A stretch of DNA of 64,000 nt from Vibrio quintilis (GTDB taxonomy: Bacteria > Pseudomonadota > Gammaproteobacteria > Enterobacterales > Vibrionaceae): positions 434,001 through 498,000 of the forward strand of contig NZ_AP024898.1 of NCBI RefSeq assembly GCF_024529975.1. The letters are read 5' to 3'. The notes under the pieces are model-generated. The model worked only from the letters and a program-made list of their open reading frames with translations. It made no database searches and was not told the origin of the DNA. Positions within the stretch are counted from its first letter, which is position 1, and each line of letters begins with the position of its first letter. A program made the position numbers and the translations under genes. Below, piece after piece: positions 1 through 8,560 of the stretch.

Positions 1-1
1 A

Positions 2-844
2 TCCCGCTGTTACACGCTTTCTTCATCACCATCCCGTCCTGACTTGGTGGCAATTTCTGTCAAACGGGTGCAGGACGGCATCGTTTCAAACTGGCTGATC
101 GACCAGTTCCATGCCGGTGATGTGCTGCTGGCCAAAGCTCCGGCGGGCGATTTTCATCTTCCGTCGCAATTATCCCGGCCTCTGTTGTTATTGTCGGCGG
201 GAAGTGGTGTGACGCCGATGTTGTCAATGGTCCGGTATCTCGCAGACAGATCTCAGCTGAATGATGTCGTGTTTTATCATCAGTGCCGTTCTGTGGCAGA
301 TATTCCCTGCCGTGATGAGTTACAGGCACTCCGGCAACAGCATCCCGGATTACGGGTGATATTCTCGCTGACTCAGCCTCCGGTTGACTGGTTCGGACTG
401 AAAGGACGGTTTTCATCTGCACACATGCGTCAGATTCCGGAGCTGGCGCAAAGAGAAGTGTTCATTTGCGGCCCGGAAGGATTTATTGAACAGGCAAAAA
501 CATTAGTGACCGGAGCTGGTGTGCCGGAAGATAGCTGTCATCAGGAACTGTTTGCAGTAACTCAGGAACGTTCTTCAGAACCTTATCAGGAACTGATGAT
601 TCGTATAAATGATCATCTGATATCCGGGAATAATCAGAAAACGCTGCTGGAGCAGGCGGAAAGTCAGGATGTTTCAATCCCCAACAGCTGTCGTGCCGGT
701 TTGTGTGGTGCCTGCAGAGTAAAAATCGATAAGGGGCAGGTCAGACAGGAAAGCTCACCTGCACTTGATGCGCTTGCAGCTGATCAGGGGATCGTTCTCG
801 CTTGTTGCTGTATTCCTGAAACCGATATTGAAGTGAGTTTCTGA
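2..844 (+). CDS. hcr: Hcr-type NADH oxidoreductase, 5' end outside window
   Basis: The reading frame is open from base 2, so the gene begins upstream of the window; the TTG at 44 is internal. The visible part starts inside the FAD-binding barrel (RCYTLSS at bases 5-25, the usual RxYS/T flavin motif). An NAD-binding domain follows (LLSAGSGVTPMLSMVRYL) and then a C-terminal plant-type 2Fe-2S domain (CRAGLCGAC plus a later LACCC cluster). This FNR-plus-ferredoxin layout matches Hcr, which passes NADH electrons to the hybrid-cluster protein in nitric oxide and nitrosative stress. The hybrid-cluster partner, normally next to it, would lie upstream outside the window. Related flavin/2Fe-2S reductases are the alternative. 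Confidence 0.8.
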   Translation, partial: SRCYTLSSSPSRPDLVAISVKRVQDGIVSNWLIDQFHAGDVLLAKAPAGDFHLPSQLSRPLLLLSAGSGVTPMLSMVRYLADRSQLNDVVFYHQCRSVADIPCRDELQALRQQHPGLRVIFSLTQPPVDWFGLKGRFSSAHMRQIPELAQREVFICGPEGFIEQAKTLVTGAGVPEDSCHQELFAVTQERSSEPYQELMIRINDHLISGNNQKTLLEQAESQDVSIPNSCRAGLCGACRVKIDKGQVRQESSPALDALAADQGIVLACCCIPETDIEVSF

Positions 845-855
845 GTCGTGCGCAG

Positions 856-886
856 CCTTTCCCGGGGAACTGCTTCCGGGGAAAGG
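856..886. terminator. GC-rich hairpin after hcr
   Basis: An inverted repeat (cctttccc paired with gggaaagg) lies 12 bases after the hcr stop and before the convergent next gene. There is no clear U-tract, so a terminator role is inferred from position. Confidence 0.35.
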
Positions 887-916
887 TGTTCCCGGGAAAA
901 CTACCTTTCAGAGGCG

Positions 917-1525
917 TTATTCTCCGAGGAGCGACCGGCGCATATGCTGGTATTGCTTTAATTGTCCTTCAAACAGCTTTTGAGCAATCAGGTCCGGGCT
1001 GCTGCCGGATAGCTTCATTTTCTGTGCTTCCCTGATGAGCAAAGCAAGGTGGATATCCGGTGACACACTGTTTTTCTCTGCACTGTTTTCAGACTGCCAT
1101 TGCAGAACCTGTTTGGTTTGAGAAGCTGGTAACGCCGGGGTGGATTGCCGGATTTCATCTTTCAGGACTGCAGTCAAATGCGGAAACACGGCTTCCTCTC
1201 TGGTGCAGCTTCTCAGACGATGAAGCAGTGATAGGCACAAACCGGACGGTGATACATAACCAGCCTGAGACGGAAAATCTTCTGCTAACCGGGCTGAAAA
1301 TTCAACATGTATTCCCCTGGTTCCCGGCAGAAATGTCAGTGCATTCAGGCAACGAAAGGGAATCCAGACGGCCTGCCCTGATGAAACGATATACTCATAT
1401 TTGCCCAGTCTGAGCAGCAACATACCTTCTTCTATAAGAAAAAACTGATGCTTCAGCGATTTCTTTCTTGCGGTGAAGTGAAGGAAATCTTTCTGAAAAA
1501 ATTCACTTTGAATGGCGTAATGCAT
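917..1525 (-). CDS. AraC-type cupin sensor domain protein lacking the HTH
   Basis: A 202-residue protein starting at an ATG behind a purine-rich GAGAGAGAG stretch. Residues 1-95 resemble the N-terminal cupin ligand-binding domain of AraC regulators (FFLIEEGMLLLRLGKYEYIVSSGQAVWIPF is the usual beta-barrel pattern, about residues 29-58). AraC proteins then carry two helix-turn-helix units of about 100 residues. The C-terminal part here (about 100-202) is polar and helical and shows no recognisable AraC signature. It may be a degenerate regulator or a stand-alone sensor. It converges with hcr. No function is assigned. Confidence 0.55.
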   Translation of the reverse strand: MHYAIQSEFFQKDFLHFTARKKSLKHQFFLIEEGMLLLRLGKYEYIVSSGQAVWIPFRCLNALTFLPGTRGIHVEFSARLAEDFPSQAGYVSPSGLCLSLLHRLRSCTREEAVFPHLTAVLKDEIRQSTPALPASQTKQVLQWQSENSAEKNSVSPDIHLALLIREAQKMKLSGSSPDLIAQKLFEGQLKQYQHMRRSLLGE

Positions 1526-1763
1526 ATTGACTCTCTCTCTCTTGCCGGGCGCGTAAGGTTAACGCCTTTGGCCGGAAAAGCCAAATATCCCTGAATGACC
1601 TGATCATCATACCTTCAGCCTGTTTGGGCAGGGAACGGAAGTGACGTTCAATTTCCTACAACCTGCATTCTGGTCCGACCAGTATGCGGGTTGTTGAAGA
1701 AAAGCTGCGGACTGGCTGAAGTACGCGTAGAATGGTCCAGTTTTTTTTCAAAGAAATGAAGTT

Positions 1764-2876
1764 ATGACATCAGAAACAGACCCGTATGCGGAAATTCGCC
1801 CGTATACTGACGCCGAGATTCCGGCAGCGATTGATCGATTAATTCAGGATGATGAATTCATTCATGCCATTGTGGAACACCGGTTTGATAAGCACAGTGG
1901 ATGGGTAAAAGCTCTGTTTTCTCCCCTGGTCAAAATCTATCTGAGACTCAAATGGCGCAAACTGACTACCGTAGAATCAATCCAGTTGGAAGTAAAAAAG
2001 TATCTTGAGCAGACTTTGAAAAGCACTTCCCGTGGGGTGACATATTCCGGACTGGATAAGCTGGACAGAAACCAGTCTTATCTGTTTGTCTCTAATCATC
2101 GGGATATCGCGATGGATCCAGCTTTGGTCAATTACGGGCTGTATATCAATGACCACCAGACAGTACGGATCGCGATTGGAGACAATCTGTTACGTAAGCC
2201 ATGCGCCACTGAGTTGATGAAACTGAACAAGAGCTTTATTGTGAAACGTTCTGCAAAAGGCCCCAGAGAGATGATGAAAGCGCTGGGAACTCTGTCTGCC
2301 TACATTAAAGATTCTCTGGATACAGGAAACTCAGTGTGGATTGCTCAGCGGGAAGGGCGGGCCAAAGATGGTAATGACTTAACCGACCCTGCGCTTTTAA
2401 AGATGTTTCATGTCGAAGGGCGTCGGCAAAAGACAGATTTTGCTGCCTATATTCAGTCACTCAGATTAGTACCCGTTTCAATTTCATATGAAAATGATCC
2501 GTGTGATATTGCAAAAGCCAAAGAGTTGTATGAAAAGGCAACGCATGGTGCTTACGAAAAAGGTGAATTTGAAGATATTGAAAGCATCATTCAGGGCATT
2601 GTCGGTGATAAAGGCCACATTCACGTCGCTTTCGGGGATGTTATCGGGCAGGATTTTGAGTCACCTGAAGCACTGGCTGCTGAAATTGACCGGCAAATTC
2701 ATCAAAATTACAGGTTATTCCCGGTGAATTTACTTGCTGCTGGTCAGGAAGACAGTGCCGGTATCACGGATACAACCCGTCAGACGCTGAAACAAAAGCT
2801 GGCTAAGTTGCCGGAAGGTGCGCATAAATATTTGCTCTCGAGCTATGCGAACCCTGTGAAAAACGTACCGGAGTAA
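1764..2876 (+). CDS. PlsC-family glycerolipid acyltransferase
   Basis: A 370-residue protein with the acyltransferase signature near residues 105-120 (LFVSNHRDIAMDP). The His-to-Asp spacing is H112 to D118, one residue wider than the textbook H-x4-D, although D114 also lies close. A later block, SVWIAQREGRAKDGND (about 190-205), corresponds to the substrate-phosphate binding motif (usually FPEGTRS-like). Members move an acyl chain from acyl-CoA or acyl-ACP to lysophospholipid at the inner membrane. There is no clear membrane segment, though LFSPLVKIYLRLKW (51-64) is amphipathic. It is transcribed alone. Family membership is fairly sure; the exact substrate is unknown. Confidence 0.75.
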   Translation: MTSETDPYAEIRPYTDAEIPAAIDRLIQDDEFIHAIVEHRFDKHSGWVKALFSPLVKIYLRLKWRKLTTVESIQLEVKKYLEQTLKSTSRGVTYSGLDKLDRNQSYLFVSNHRDIAMDPALVNYGLYINDHQTVRIAIGDNLLRKPCATELMKLNKSFIVKRSAKGPREMMKALGTLSAYIKDSLDTGNSVWIAQREGRAKDGNDLTDPALLKMFHVEGRRQKTDFAAYIQSLRLVPVSISYENDPCDIAKAKELYEKATHGAYEKGEFEDIESIIQGIVGDKGHIHVAFGDVIGQDFESPEALAAEIDRQIHQNYRLFPVNLLAAGQEDSAGITDTTRQTLKQKLAKLPEGAHKYLLSSYANPVKNVPE

Positions 2877-2973
2877 CCCCGTACCCAAAATAATCTCTTA
2901 CCCGGAAACGGTTCTGTTGCAGAACATGCCTGTCGCCAGACAGATAGCAGAATTGTTTCCGGCGGTTGTCAGG

Positions 2974-3579
2974 TTATCTGACAACAACGCCTCCGAGTGT
3001 CAGCTTCTCCGGCCATTTTTTGATAACATTCCCACCAAGAAAAATATTGCCTTTGACGGTGAGCTGGTCCGGGAGGGCTGTGATACCCGAACCGCCGATA
3101 TGCAGGTCGCCATCAACAATTAATCCGTTTGGTAGTTTTGACAGTGGTGTCCTGACGACACTCAAATCACCTTTAACCCGAAATCGCGCCGGTAGTTTAT
3201 TCAGTTGTGTATCCGTAAAATTCAGGTAACCACCGACCCGGATTCCTGCAGGCCAGTTTTTGATTTGAGCACCGAGAAAATTAGCAGATCCCTTGATTTT
3301 GGTTCCTCTGGGGACTTTCTCCAATGCACAGTTGGTTGCGACCAGGCTTCCCTGTACATCAAGTCCCTTGGGCAATGATCTGATATCTGTCCGGGAGATA
3401 TTCAGATCCCGTTTTACGACCAAACCATCCGGTAACTGAGTATAGGGCTTATCGGTTAAATCGAGGTTGCCATAGTTATCCAGATAATTCAGCAAATGAT
3501 AGTGATCCAGCAGTGCAGCCGAAACCGGGAAATGTATCAGCAATAAACAACCGAGAAGAAAGGCTATGATTTTACGCAC
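2974..3579 (-). CDS. Secreted 20-residue solenoid repeat protein
   Basis: GTG start with a weak AAGAA ribosome site. Residues 1-21 form a signal peptide (MRKIIAFLLGCLLLIHFPVSA). From residue 31 to the end the protein is built of units of exactly 20 residues, each ending in LP, VP or WP, with the pattern xGLxVxGdLxixxTxixxLP. There are eight full units (31-190) and a half unit (191-201). The regularity predicts a leucine-rich-repeat or beta-solenoid fold exported to the periplasm or beyond. Similar repeats occur in many bacterial hypothetical proteins; no catalytic motif is visible. It converges with the acyltransferase gene upstream. The function is unknown; a binding or surface role is only a guess. 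Confidence 0.6.
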   Translation of the reverse strand: MRKIIAFLLGCLLLIHFPVSAALLDHYHLLNYLDNYGNLDLTDKPYTQLPDGLVVKRDLNISRTDIRSLPKGLDVQGSLVATNCALEKVPRGTKIKGSANFLGAQIKNWPAGIRVGGYLNFTDTQLNKLPARFRVKGDLSVVRTPLSKLPNGLIVDGDLHIGGSGITALPDQLTVKGNIFLGGNVIKKWPEKLTLGGVVVR

Positions 3580-3693
3580 AATTTTATTCTTAATACTGAC
3601 ATTTTATGGGTTTTAGTATGGCGGAAGCCTGAAAGGCTTTCAATATGAAGGGCGAAGAAAGATTAGACAACAGAAGCTGATGAATTGTGAGTC

Positions 3694-3733
3694 AGGGCCT
3701 GCCAATGCTCATCGTGGCGCCAGGTCAGGCCCC
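3694..3733 (-). terminator. Hairpin after yfcZ-like gene
   Basis: An interrupted inverted repeat (gggcctg paired with caggccc) lies just past the stop of the yfcZ-like gene. There is no long U-tract, so its terminator role is inferred from position. Confidence 0.3.
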
Positions 3734-3743
3734 GGGAAAGGAA

Positions 3744-4049
3744 TTACCCTTTGTTCAGGGAACGCGACTTCAGTTCAAAAATTATTTTCTCAGCACTGAC
3801 TTCAAACTCAAATTTTGCGGTGAGCTCCTGGGTATCTTCATTGATAGGATCCGCTTCATACCGGACATTGGCACAAACCTGTTTCGCAAGCTCAATATAT
3901 TTATCCAGTTCAGATTGCAATGTGGCATTGGTTCCACCCATGATTTTTACATCAGCAACATTGTCCCCTTCCTTGATGATATAACCGATTTCTCCGAAGG
4001 TTCCGCATGCTTCGCAGACTTCATTTTCAACTTGGTCATTTGTGCTCAT
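3744..4049 (-). CDS. YfcZ/YiiS family protein
   Basis: A 101-residue acidic protein starting at an ATG with a strong GAGGA site 7 bases upstream. The N-terminal CEACGTFGEIGYIIKEGD and the central helix with TLQSELDKYIELAKQVC match the small YfcZ/YiiS (DUF406) family of gamma-proteobacteria, whose usual length is about 95-105 residues. The biochemical function of the family is not known. The two Cys at residues 12 and 15 could form a metal or redox site, which is inference. It is a single gene. Confidence 0.7.
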   Translation of the reverse strand: MSTNDQVENEVCEACGTFGEIGYIIKEGDNVADVKIMGGTNATLQSELDKYIELAKQVCANVRYEADPINEDTQELTAKFEFEVSAEKIIFELKSRSLNKG

Positions 4050-4574
4050 AAGATATCCTCTAAAATAACGACTATTTATTTTTAAGTCTTCAAACTCATT
4101 ATACTTGAAATCGTGAATGATATTACGGTTTTATTTTATTCCCAGCTATTCAGATTATTATCAAATGAGTTTCTGATTTATCCGGCCAATATCTGCCTCT
4201 GGTTCAGAACATTTCTGAAGGTTTTTTATTTCATATAAAAAACAGATTGGTCATCTGGATTATATATAAAATATCTGAATGTGATTGTGTTCACGAAATC
4301 ATCAGTTGTAGTGCTAGGAATGTAGCAGATTTGGTACGAGTTAATTGTACACCCTCCGGGATTTGAGAACATGAGGTAAAAATAAAGACAAGATTTCGTT
4401 TGTCTGTGATTTATTCCGGTGAACTCCGGAAATTTACGGGTGAGCTGAAATTCAGGGAATAACCGGATCATCATATTTGGTACCGGCTTCTCTGGGCAAC
4501 ACTATTTTTACACGGCGGAAATATCTTCTCAGGACTTAGTGAAGATAGCCTTATTTTTTCGAGAGAGCAGAACT
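4050..4574. other. Intergenic region, no gene supported
   Basis: AT-rich spacer of about 520 bases between the divergent yfcZ-like and luxT genes. It must hold both promoters, but no operator was recognised. The only long ORF (82 codons, 4226-4474 minus) has no ribosome site and an unconvincing composition. Confidence 0.4.
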
Positions 4575-5036
4575 ATGCCAAAGCGTAGCAAAGAAGAGAC
4601 AGAAATTACTATCCAAACTATTTTGGATGTAGTTGTAGATCAGATTTTAAATTTGGGATACGACAAAATGTCATATACAACGTTAAGTGAGCAAACAGGT
4701 ATATCACGGACAGGCATTAGCCATCATTTCCCGCGTAAGATTGATTTTGTTGCTGCATTAGACAGCAAAATATATCAGCTTTTAATTTCTTATCTGGATT
4801 TGGATAGTGGTGTTCAGTCATTTCGTGAAAGCTGGATAAAAGCTTTAAAACAACCGCAATTTATTGCTGTGTTACGGCTTATTTTTCATCACATTATCTC
4901 CACCGAAGGATCGGTTGAATTTTCCCGCAAAGGTTTGGATTGTGTTTATTCTCAAATTAAAGACAGACTGGGGACAGACGCAGAAAAAGAACTGGAGTGG
5001 CTGATTGGTAAATCGTTGATCGTGATGGGACAATGA
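4575..5036 (+). CDS. luxT: LuxT-type TetR regulator
   Basis: The ATG at 4575 follows GAGAGAG and gives exactly 153 residues, the length of Vibrio harveyi LuxT as I recall it. An upstream in-frame start would add 12 residues of poor composition. The N-terminal helix-turn-helix (YDKMSYTTLSEQTGISRTGI and HHFPRK) and the C-terminal KELEWLIGKSLIVM are typical of LuxT. LuxT is a TetR-family regulator that in V. harveyi represses qrr1 and so links to quorum sensing and low-density behaviours such as siderophore and motility control. It is transcribed alone. A qrr gene lies about 20 kb away in this window. Confidence 0.85.
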   Translation: MPKRSKEETEITIQTILDVVVDQILNLGYDKMSYTTLSEQTGISRTGISHHFPRKIDFVAALDSKIYQLLISYLDLDSGVQSFRESWIKALKQPQFIAVLRLIFHHIISTEGSVEFSRKGLDCVYSQIKDRLGTDAEKELEWLIGKSLIVMGQ

Positions 5037-5296
5037 TCCGTCGAAAGGCTGTGAAAATCAGTCTTTCATTCACCATAATGATAAATAACTTGCAATATTG
5101 ATGCTCGTTTTATTGCATCAGTTGAATGTTTTATGCAGGATTCACAGTGTAATTTATATTGATATTTCTATCGTCTCATATATGTATTTAACCTGTTTTT
5201 TGTTAAATTAGCGCGATGATGGTCATGAATATTGATTCCGGTTGAGTTCAATGTTATTCGTAAAAATTAAAACGGCATAGTTTGGACATTCACAAG

Positions 5297-7180
5297 ATGC
5301 TGAATATTAACGTCGGTGGGTTGGTTATCCCGGAAGCCCTTCTGGATAACTGGCACACCATTGTGAATTTAACAACAGATCTCCTGAAATTAAGTTCTGC
5401 GGCAGTTTATGTTTGCAGGAATGATAATAAGGCAGAAGAATTGTGTGGATATGTGAGTGAAGATGTATTCCCTCAGGTTTCTTCTGAATCTGTAATTCCT
5501 TTTGTACAGACAGTGATGAAATCGCATCAGCCACTGTGGTTTCCGGATCCGGATAACGGGAAGACTGCTCGTTTGATGAGTGAACCGGTGCCAACAGTCT
5601 CTACAGCTGGTGCGTTTCCCTTGTTTTGGCCGACCAGGCAGCTATTCGGTGTATTCGTCATTGCCCACGGGCATGACCGGGTGTTGACCGGTAAAGAGCA
5701 TTTGCTGTTGGAAAATTACCGCCAGACTATCGAATTTCATCTTGCCGGTATCTATCAACAGGCTGAAATCCGTCATCTGAATCATCGTTTAGAACAGTTT
5801 CAGGATCTTGATTATAAGAATCTGACTGATTTTCTGTGTCAGGAGATTGATCGCCGGAAAGTGGTCGAGCAGCAGCTTCGTTATCATAAACATTATGATT
5901 CCGGAACCGGGTTTTTGAACCGTTTCTCTCTGGATATGAAGCTGAGAAACCTGTTATCGGTGAATCAGGACGAGTTTGCGCTTATTTATATCGGGTTTCA
6001 AAATGCCTATGTATTGCAAAGTCAGTTCGGGTATCAGGCATGGGATGACGTTCTCCGTCAATACCGAAAGCGGCTGGCATCTCTCGATAGCCGGTTCAGA
6101 ATCATGACGGCAAGGCCAAATTCGACTGATTTAATCCTGATTGTTGAGTCTGAACAGTTGATTTCTGACCTGGAAAAAATATGTCATATCCTGTCAGAGC
6201 AGAGCCAGACGGAGATGATGGTCCAGCAGGACTCTTTTCCTTTAAGAAGCTATGTGGGTGTTGCAACCGCAGCTGAAGGACAAACGGCAGTCGCATTAAT
6301 TGAAGAAGCGTTCTCAGCCATGTTGTCCTGCAAAGATTCGGGCGATTCGTGGGCTTATTCTTCCGAATTATTAGCCAAATCACCATTACGGATTCATCAG
6401 CTGGAGAATTTTTTATACAACGCCGTTAAAAATGAGAATATGCGGTTATATTTTCAGCCCAAAGTGTGTCCCGACACTTATCAGTGGCAGGGGGCAGAAG
6501 CGTTGTTACGCTGGCAGCATCCGGTTCTGGGTGATATTTCAAATGAAACATTGATTCATCTGGCAGAAAAGAATGGGTTAATCTTTGAAATCGGTGCCTT
6601 TGTATTACGTGCGGCAATCAGCAAGGCCAGTCAGTGGCGGCATTATGCACCGGTATTTAAGATGGCGGTGAATATCTCAGCCAGGCAGCTCTGTGATGTC
6701 AGATTAGTTGAACAGGTCAAACAGTTCTTAGATGAGTTTCACCTTCCGGCAAGTTATCTGGAAATTGAGGTGACAGAAAGTGCGCTCATCACCGATGAAA
6801 CGATGGCCCTTGAAGTACTTGAACGGTTACATGCTTTAGGGATTACCTTGTCTCTGGATGATTTCGGAACCGGATATGCTTCATTCAGCTATCTGAAAAA
6901 ATATCCGTTTGATTGTATCAAAATAGACAAAAGTTTTATCCATTCAATCGAACACAACGATAAAGACCGGGAAATTGTCCGCTCGATCATCCAGATTGCC
7001 GGGAAACTGGATTTACAGGTGATTGCGGAAGGGATTGAAACACAGGCGCAGGAACAATTTGCAATACGTGAAGGTTGCTCTTCCTGCCAGGGGTTCCTTT
7101 ATGGGCGGCCGATGCCTTCTCATGAGTTCGAGAAAAAGCTAATCCAACAAGAGCTGGCCGGGTGTCACAGTTCAGAATGA
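5297..7180 (+). CDS. GAF-like / degenerate GGDEF / EAL phosphodiesterase
   Basis: The ATG at 5297 is preferred (GGA about 10 bases upstream); a TTG at 5282 would add five residues. Residues 1-160 look like a GAF-type sensor. A linker helix and a GGDEF domain follow (about 190-350), where the catalytic GGDEF is replaced by NSTDL, so cyclase activity is unlikely. The C-terminal EAL domain looks intact: EALLRW (Glu about 401), NISARQL, EVTESAL, DDFGTGYAS, KIDKSF, IAEGIET and CQGFLYGRPM. The protein should hydrolyse cyclic di-GMP, with the dead GGDEF as a possible GTP-sensing domain. No transmembrane segment is seen, so it is probably cytoplasmic. It stands alone downstream of luxT. Confidence 0.85.
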   Translation: MLNINVGGLVIPEALLDNWHTIVNLTTDLLKLSSAAVYVCRNDNKAEELCGYVSEDVFPQVSSESVIPFVQTVMKSHQPLWFPDPDNGKTARLMSEPVPTVSTAGAFPLFWPTRQLFGVFVIAHGHDRVLTGKEHLLLENYRQTIEFHLAGIYQQAEIRHLNHRLEQFQDLDYKNLTDFLCQEIDRRKVVEQQLRYHKHYDSGTGFLNRFSLDMKLRNLLSVNQDEFALIYIGFQNAYVLQSQFGYQAWDDVLRQYRKRLASLDSRFRIMTARPNSTDLILIVESEQLISDLEKICHILSEQSQTEMMVQQDSFPLRSYVGVATAAEGQTAVALIEEAFSAMLSCKDSGDSWAYSSELLAKSPLRIHQLENFLYNAVKNENMRLYFQPKVCPDTYQWQGAEALLRWQHPVLGDISNETLIHLAEKNGLIFEIGAFVLRAAISKASQWRHYAPVFKMAVNISARQLCDVRLVEQVKQFLDEFHLPASYLEIEVTESALITDETMALEVLERLHALGITLSLDDFGTGYASFSYLKKYPFDCIKIDKSFIHSIEHNDKDREIVRSIIQIAGKLDLQVIAEGIETQAQEQFAIREGCSSCQGFLYGRPMPSHEFEKKLIQQELAGCHSSE

Positions 7181-7220
7181 ACGTCATCCGGAAATTGAGC
7201 ATCACAGGGGAAACAGGACT

Positions 7221-7253
7221 AAAAAACCCGGCCCTGAATTTCAGTGCCGGGCT
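7221..7253 (-). terminator. Intrinsic terminator of the dnaJ-related gene
   Basis: On the minus strand a CCCGGC/GCCGGG stem is followed directly by TTTTTT (plus-strand A-run 7221-7226). Confidence 0.75.
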
Positions 7254-7294
7254 ATGTCAAAGGTCAGCAGAACCTTGTTTTTACCGGGAATGAT

Positions 7295-7912
7295 TTACCG
7301 CAAAGTATGCCAGGCCTCGCAAAGAATCCTGAATTTGTCTGCATCGCCACCTTCCCGGTCCGGATGCCAGCGCAATGCCAGACGTCGCCAGGTCTTTCTG
7401 ATATCCGAATCCGTTGCATCAATGGGTAATTTGAATAATTTGAGCGCTCTGGCTCTGTCCATATTCGAGACGTTATCATCGAAACCAATATGCTTTTTGT
7501 AACGGGTCCAGAACTCATTTAACAGCCGTTTCACTTCACCTTCACTGGCTTCGTAGTTGGACCATTGTGTGTAGTAACTGCGGAGCGGGTCTGATTGATC
7601 GATAAAATAAGCGACATGACTCTGAACATGCGAAAGTTCAATATTCATTGCTTCAACCTGAAGCCACTTTTCCGGGTAGAGCATTTCCTGCAACTGATAG
7701 AGCGCATTCATAATCAGAAAATTCCTTTTGAATACATCTCTTTCCGGGGATGGATCTAAGGCCGAAATATACCCGAGCTCATTCAGCCGGGCTGAAAGGA
7801 CATGGACTTTCCATCCTGATGGCTCATGCTTCAAGATTTCGAGAATGGGCCAAATCAGCGGATTTTCCATATGAGACTGGAACGTCGCTTGCAGCTCCTG
7901 ACTTCCTGACAT
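7295..7912 (-). CDS. DnaJ-related protein with C-terminal J domain
   Basis: The start at 7912 has an AAGGAG site with good spacing and gives 205 residues; an upstream start at 7978 lacks one. Residues 1-130 match the DNAJ-related N-terminal domain (NPLIWPILEILKHEPSGWKV). The C-terminal 60 residues are a J domain (ALKLFKLPIDATDSDIRKTW, then WHPDREGG), with HPD present. It probably acts as a co-chaperone that stimulates an Hsp70 in the cytoplasm. The client is unknown. Confidence 0.8.
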   Translation of the reverse strand: MSGSQELQATFQSHMENPLIWPILEILKHEPSGWKVHVLSARLNELGYISALDPSPERDVFKRNFLIMNALYQLQEMLYPEKWLQVEAMNIELSHVQSHVAYFIDQSDPLRSYYTQWSNYEASEGEVKRLLNEFWTRYKKHIGFDDNVSNMDRARALKLFKLPIDATDSDIRKTWRRLALRWHPDREGGDADKFRILCEAWHTLR

Positions 7913-8205
7913 ATTTCTACTCCTTGGAGAGATTAAGCATCGCAATTTTCTCTCTGATGCGATTGCGTGACTTTGCAAATACTCTGATATCGCTCTGTGA
8001 CATCTTGTCTATCAATGGATGACTTATGCTTTGGTATGAATAATTTTCCATTGCATGGAGCTTGCTGCAACTCCAACACTTTTGAGTATAGTAGTCGGAT
8101 AAGTAACCATGTCAAAACAATTCAAAGATTTTCGGTTTTGCATCTCTGAATCGTCCCCGAAGAGATGAACAATTGTCGTACAGATCTCAATTTGAATTTG
8201 TCTGG

Positions 8206-8547
8206 TTACTTCTTCCTGACAGGAACGACAGAGGCATTCAGCCATTGCAGATAATCCGGCAGCCCGGCGGTTACAGGAAGCTGGACAATCTGCGGTGTGT
8301 CATAAGGATGAATTTTGATGATTTCATCCTGAATTTGTTGAAAGAGTGCCGAGCGGGTTTTGATAAGCAGGAGTGATTCCTGATCTGCACATATCTGTCC
8401 GTTCCAGTAGTAATGGCTGTCAACAGGGATAGTTTGTATACAGGCGGCAAGCTGAGACTGAAGCAGCATTGAAACCAGTTCATTACTGCTTTCTTTGGTA
8501 TTTGTTGTGACTAATATGACGCAAAATTCACTATCAGGCATATGCAA
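8206..8547 (-). CDS. cutA: CutA divalent-cation tolerance protein
   Basis: A 113-residue protein (or 111 from the second Met) with the CutA1 landmarks AACIQTIPVDSHYYWNG, LLLIKT and HPYDTPQIVQLPV. CutA1 proteins form very stable trimers with a ferredoxin-like fold; a role in copper tolerance was proposed in E. coli but the exact function is unsettled. It starts 13 bases after the stop of the transporter gene, so it is probably the last gene of the mmuM operon. Confidence 0.9.
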   Translation of the reverse strand: MHMPDSEFCVILVTTNTKESSNELVSMLLQSQLAACIQTIPVDSHYYWNGQICADQESLLLIKTRSALFQQIQDEIIKIHPYDTPQIVQLPVTAGLPDYLQWLNASVVPVRKK

Positions 8548-8560
8548 ATCCAGGGATTGC

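Noticed and set aside
4226..4474. 82-codon ORF on the minus strand
   Set aside because: No ribosome site, poor composition and AT-rich intergenic context; not supported as a gene.
8024..8245. 73-codon ORF on the minus strand between cutA and the dnaJ-related gene
   Set aside because: It overlaps the cutA end, has no ribosome site and an odd Cys-rich start; treated as chance.
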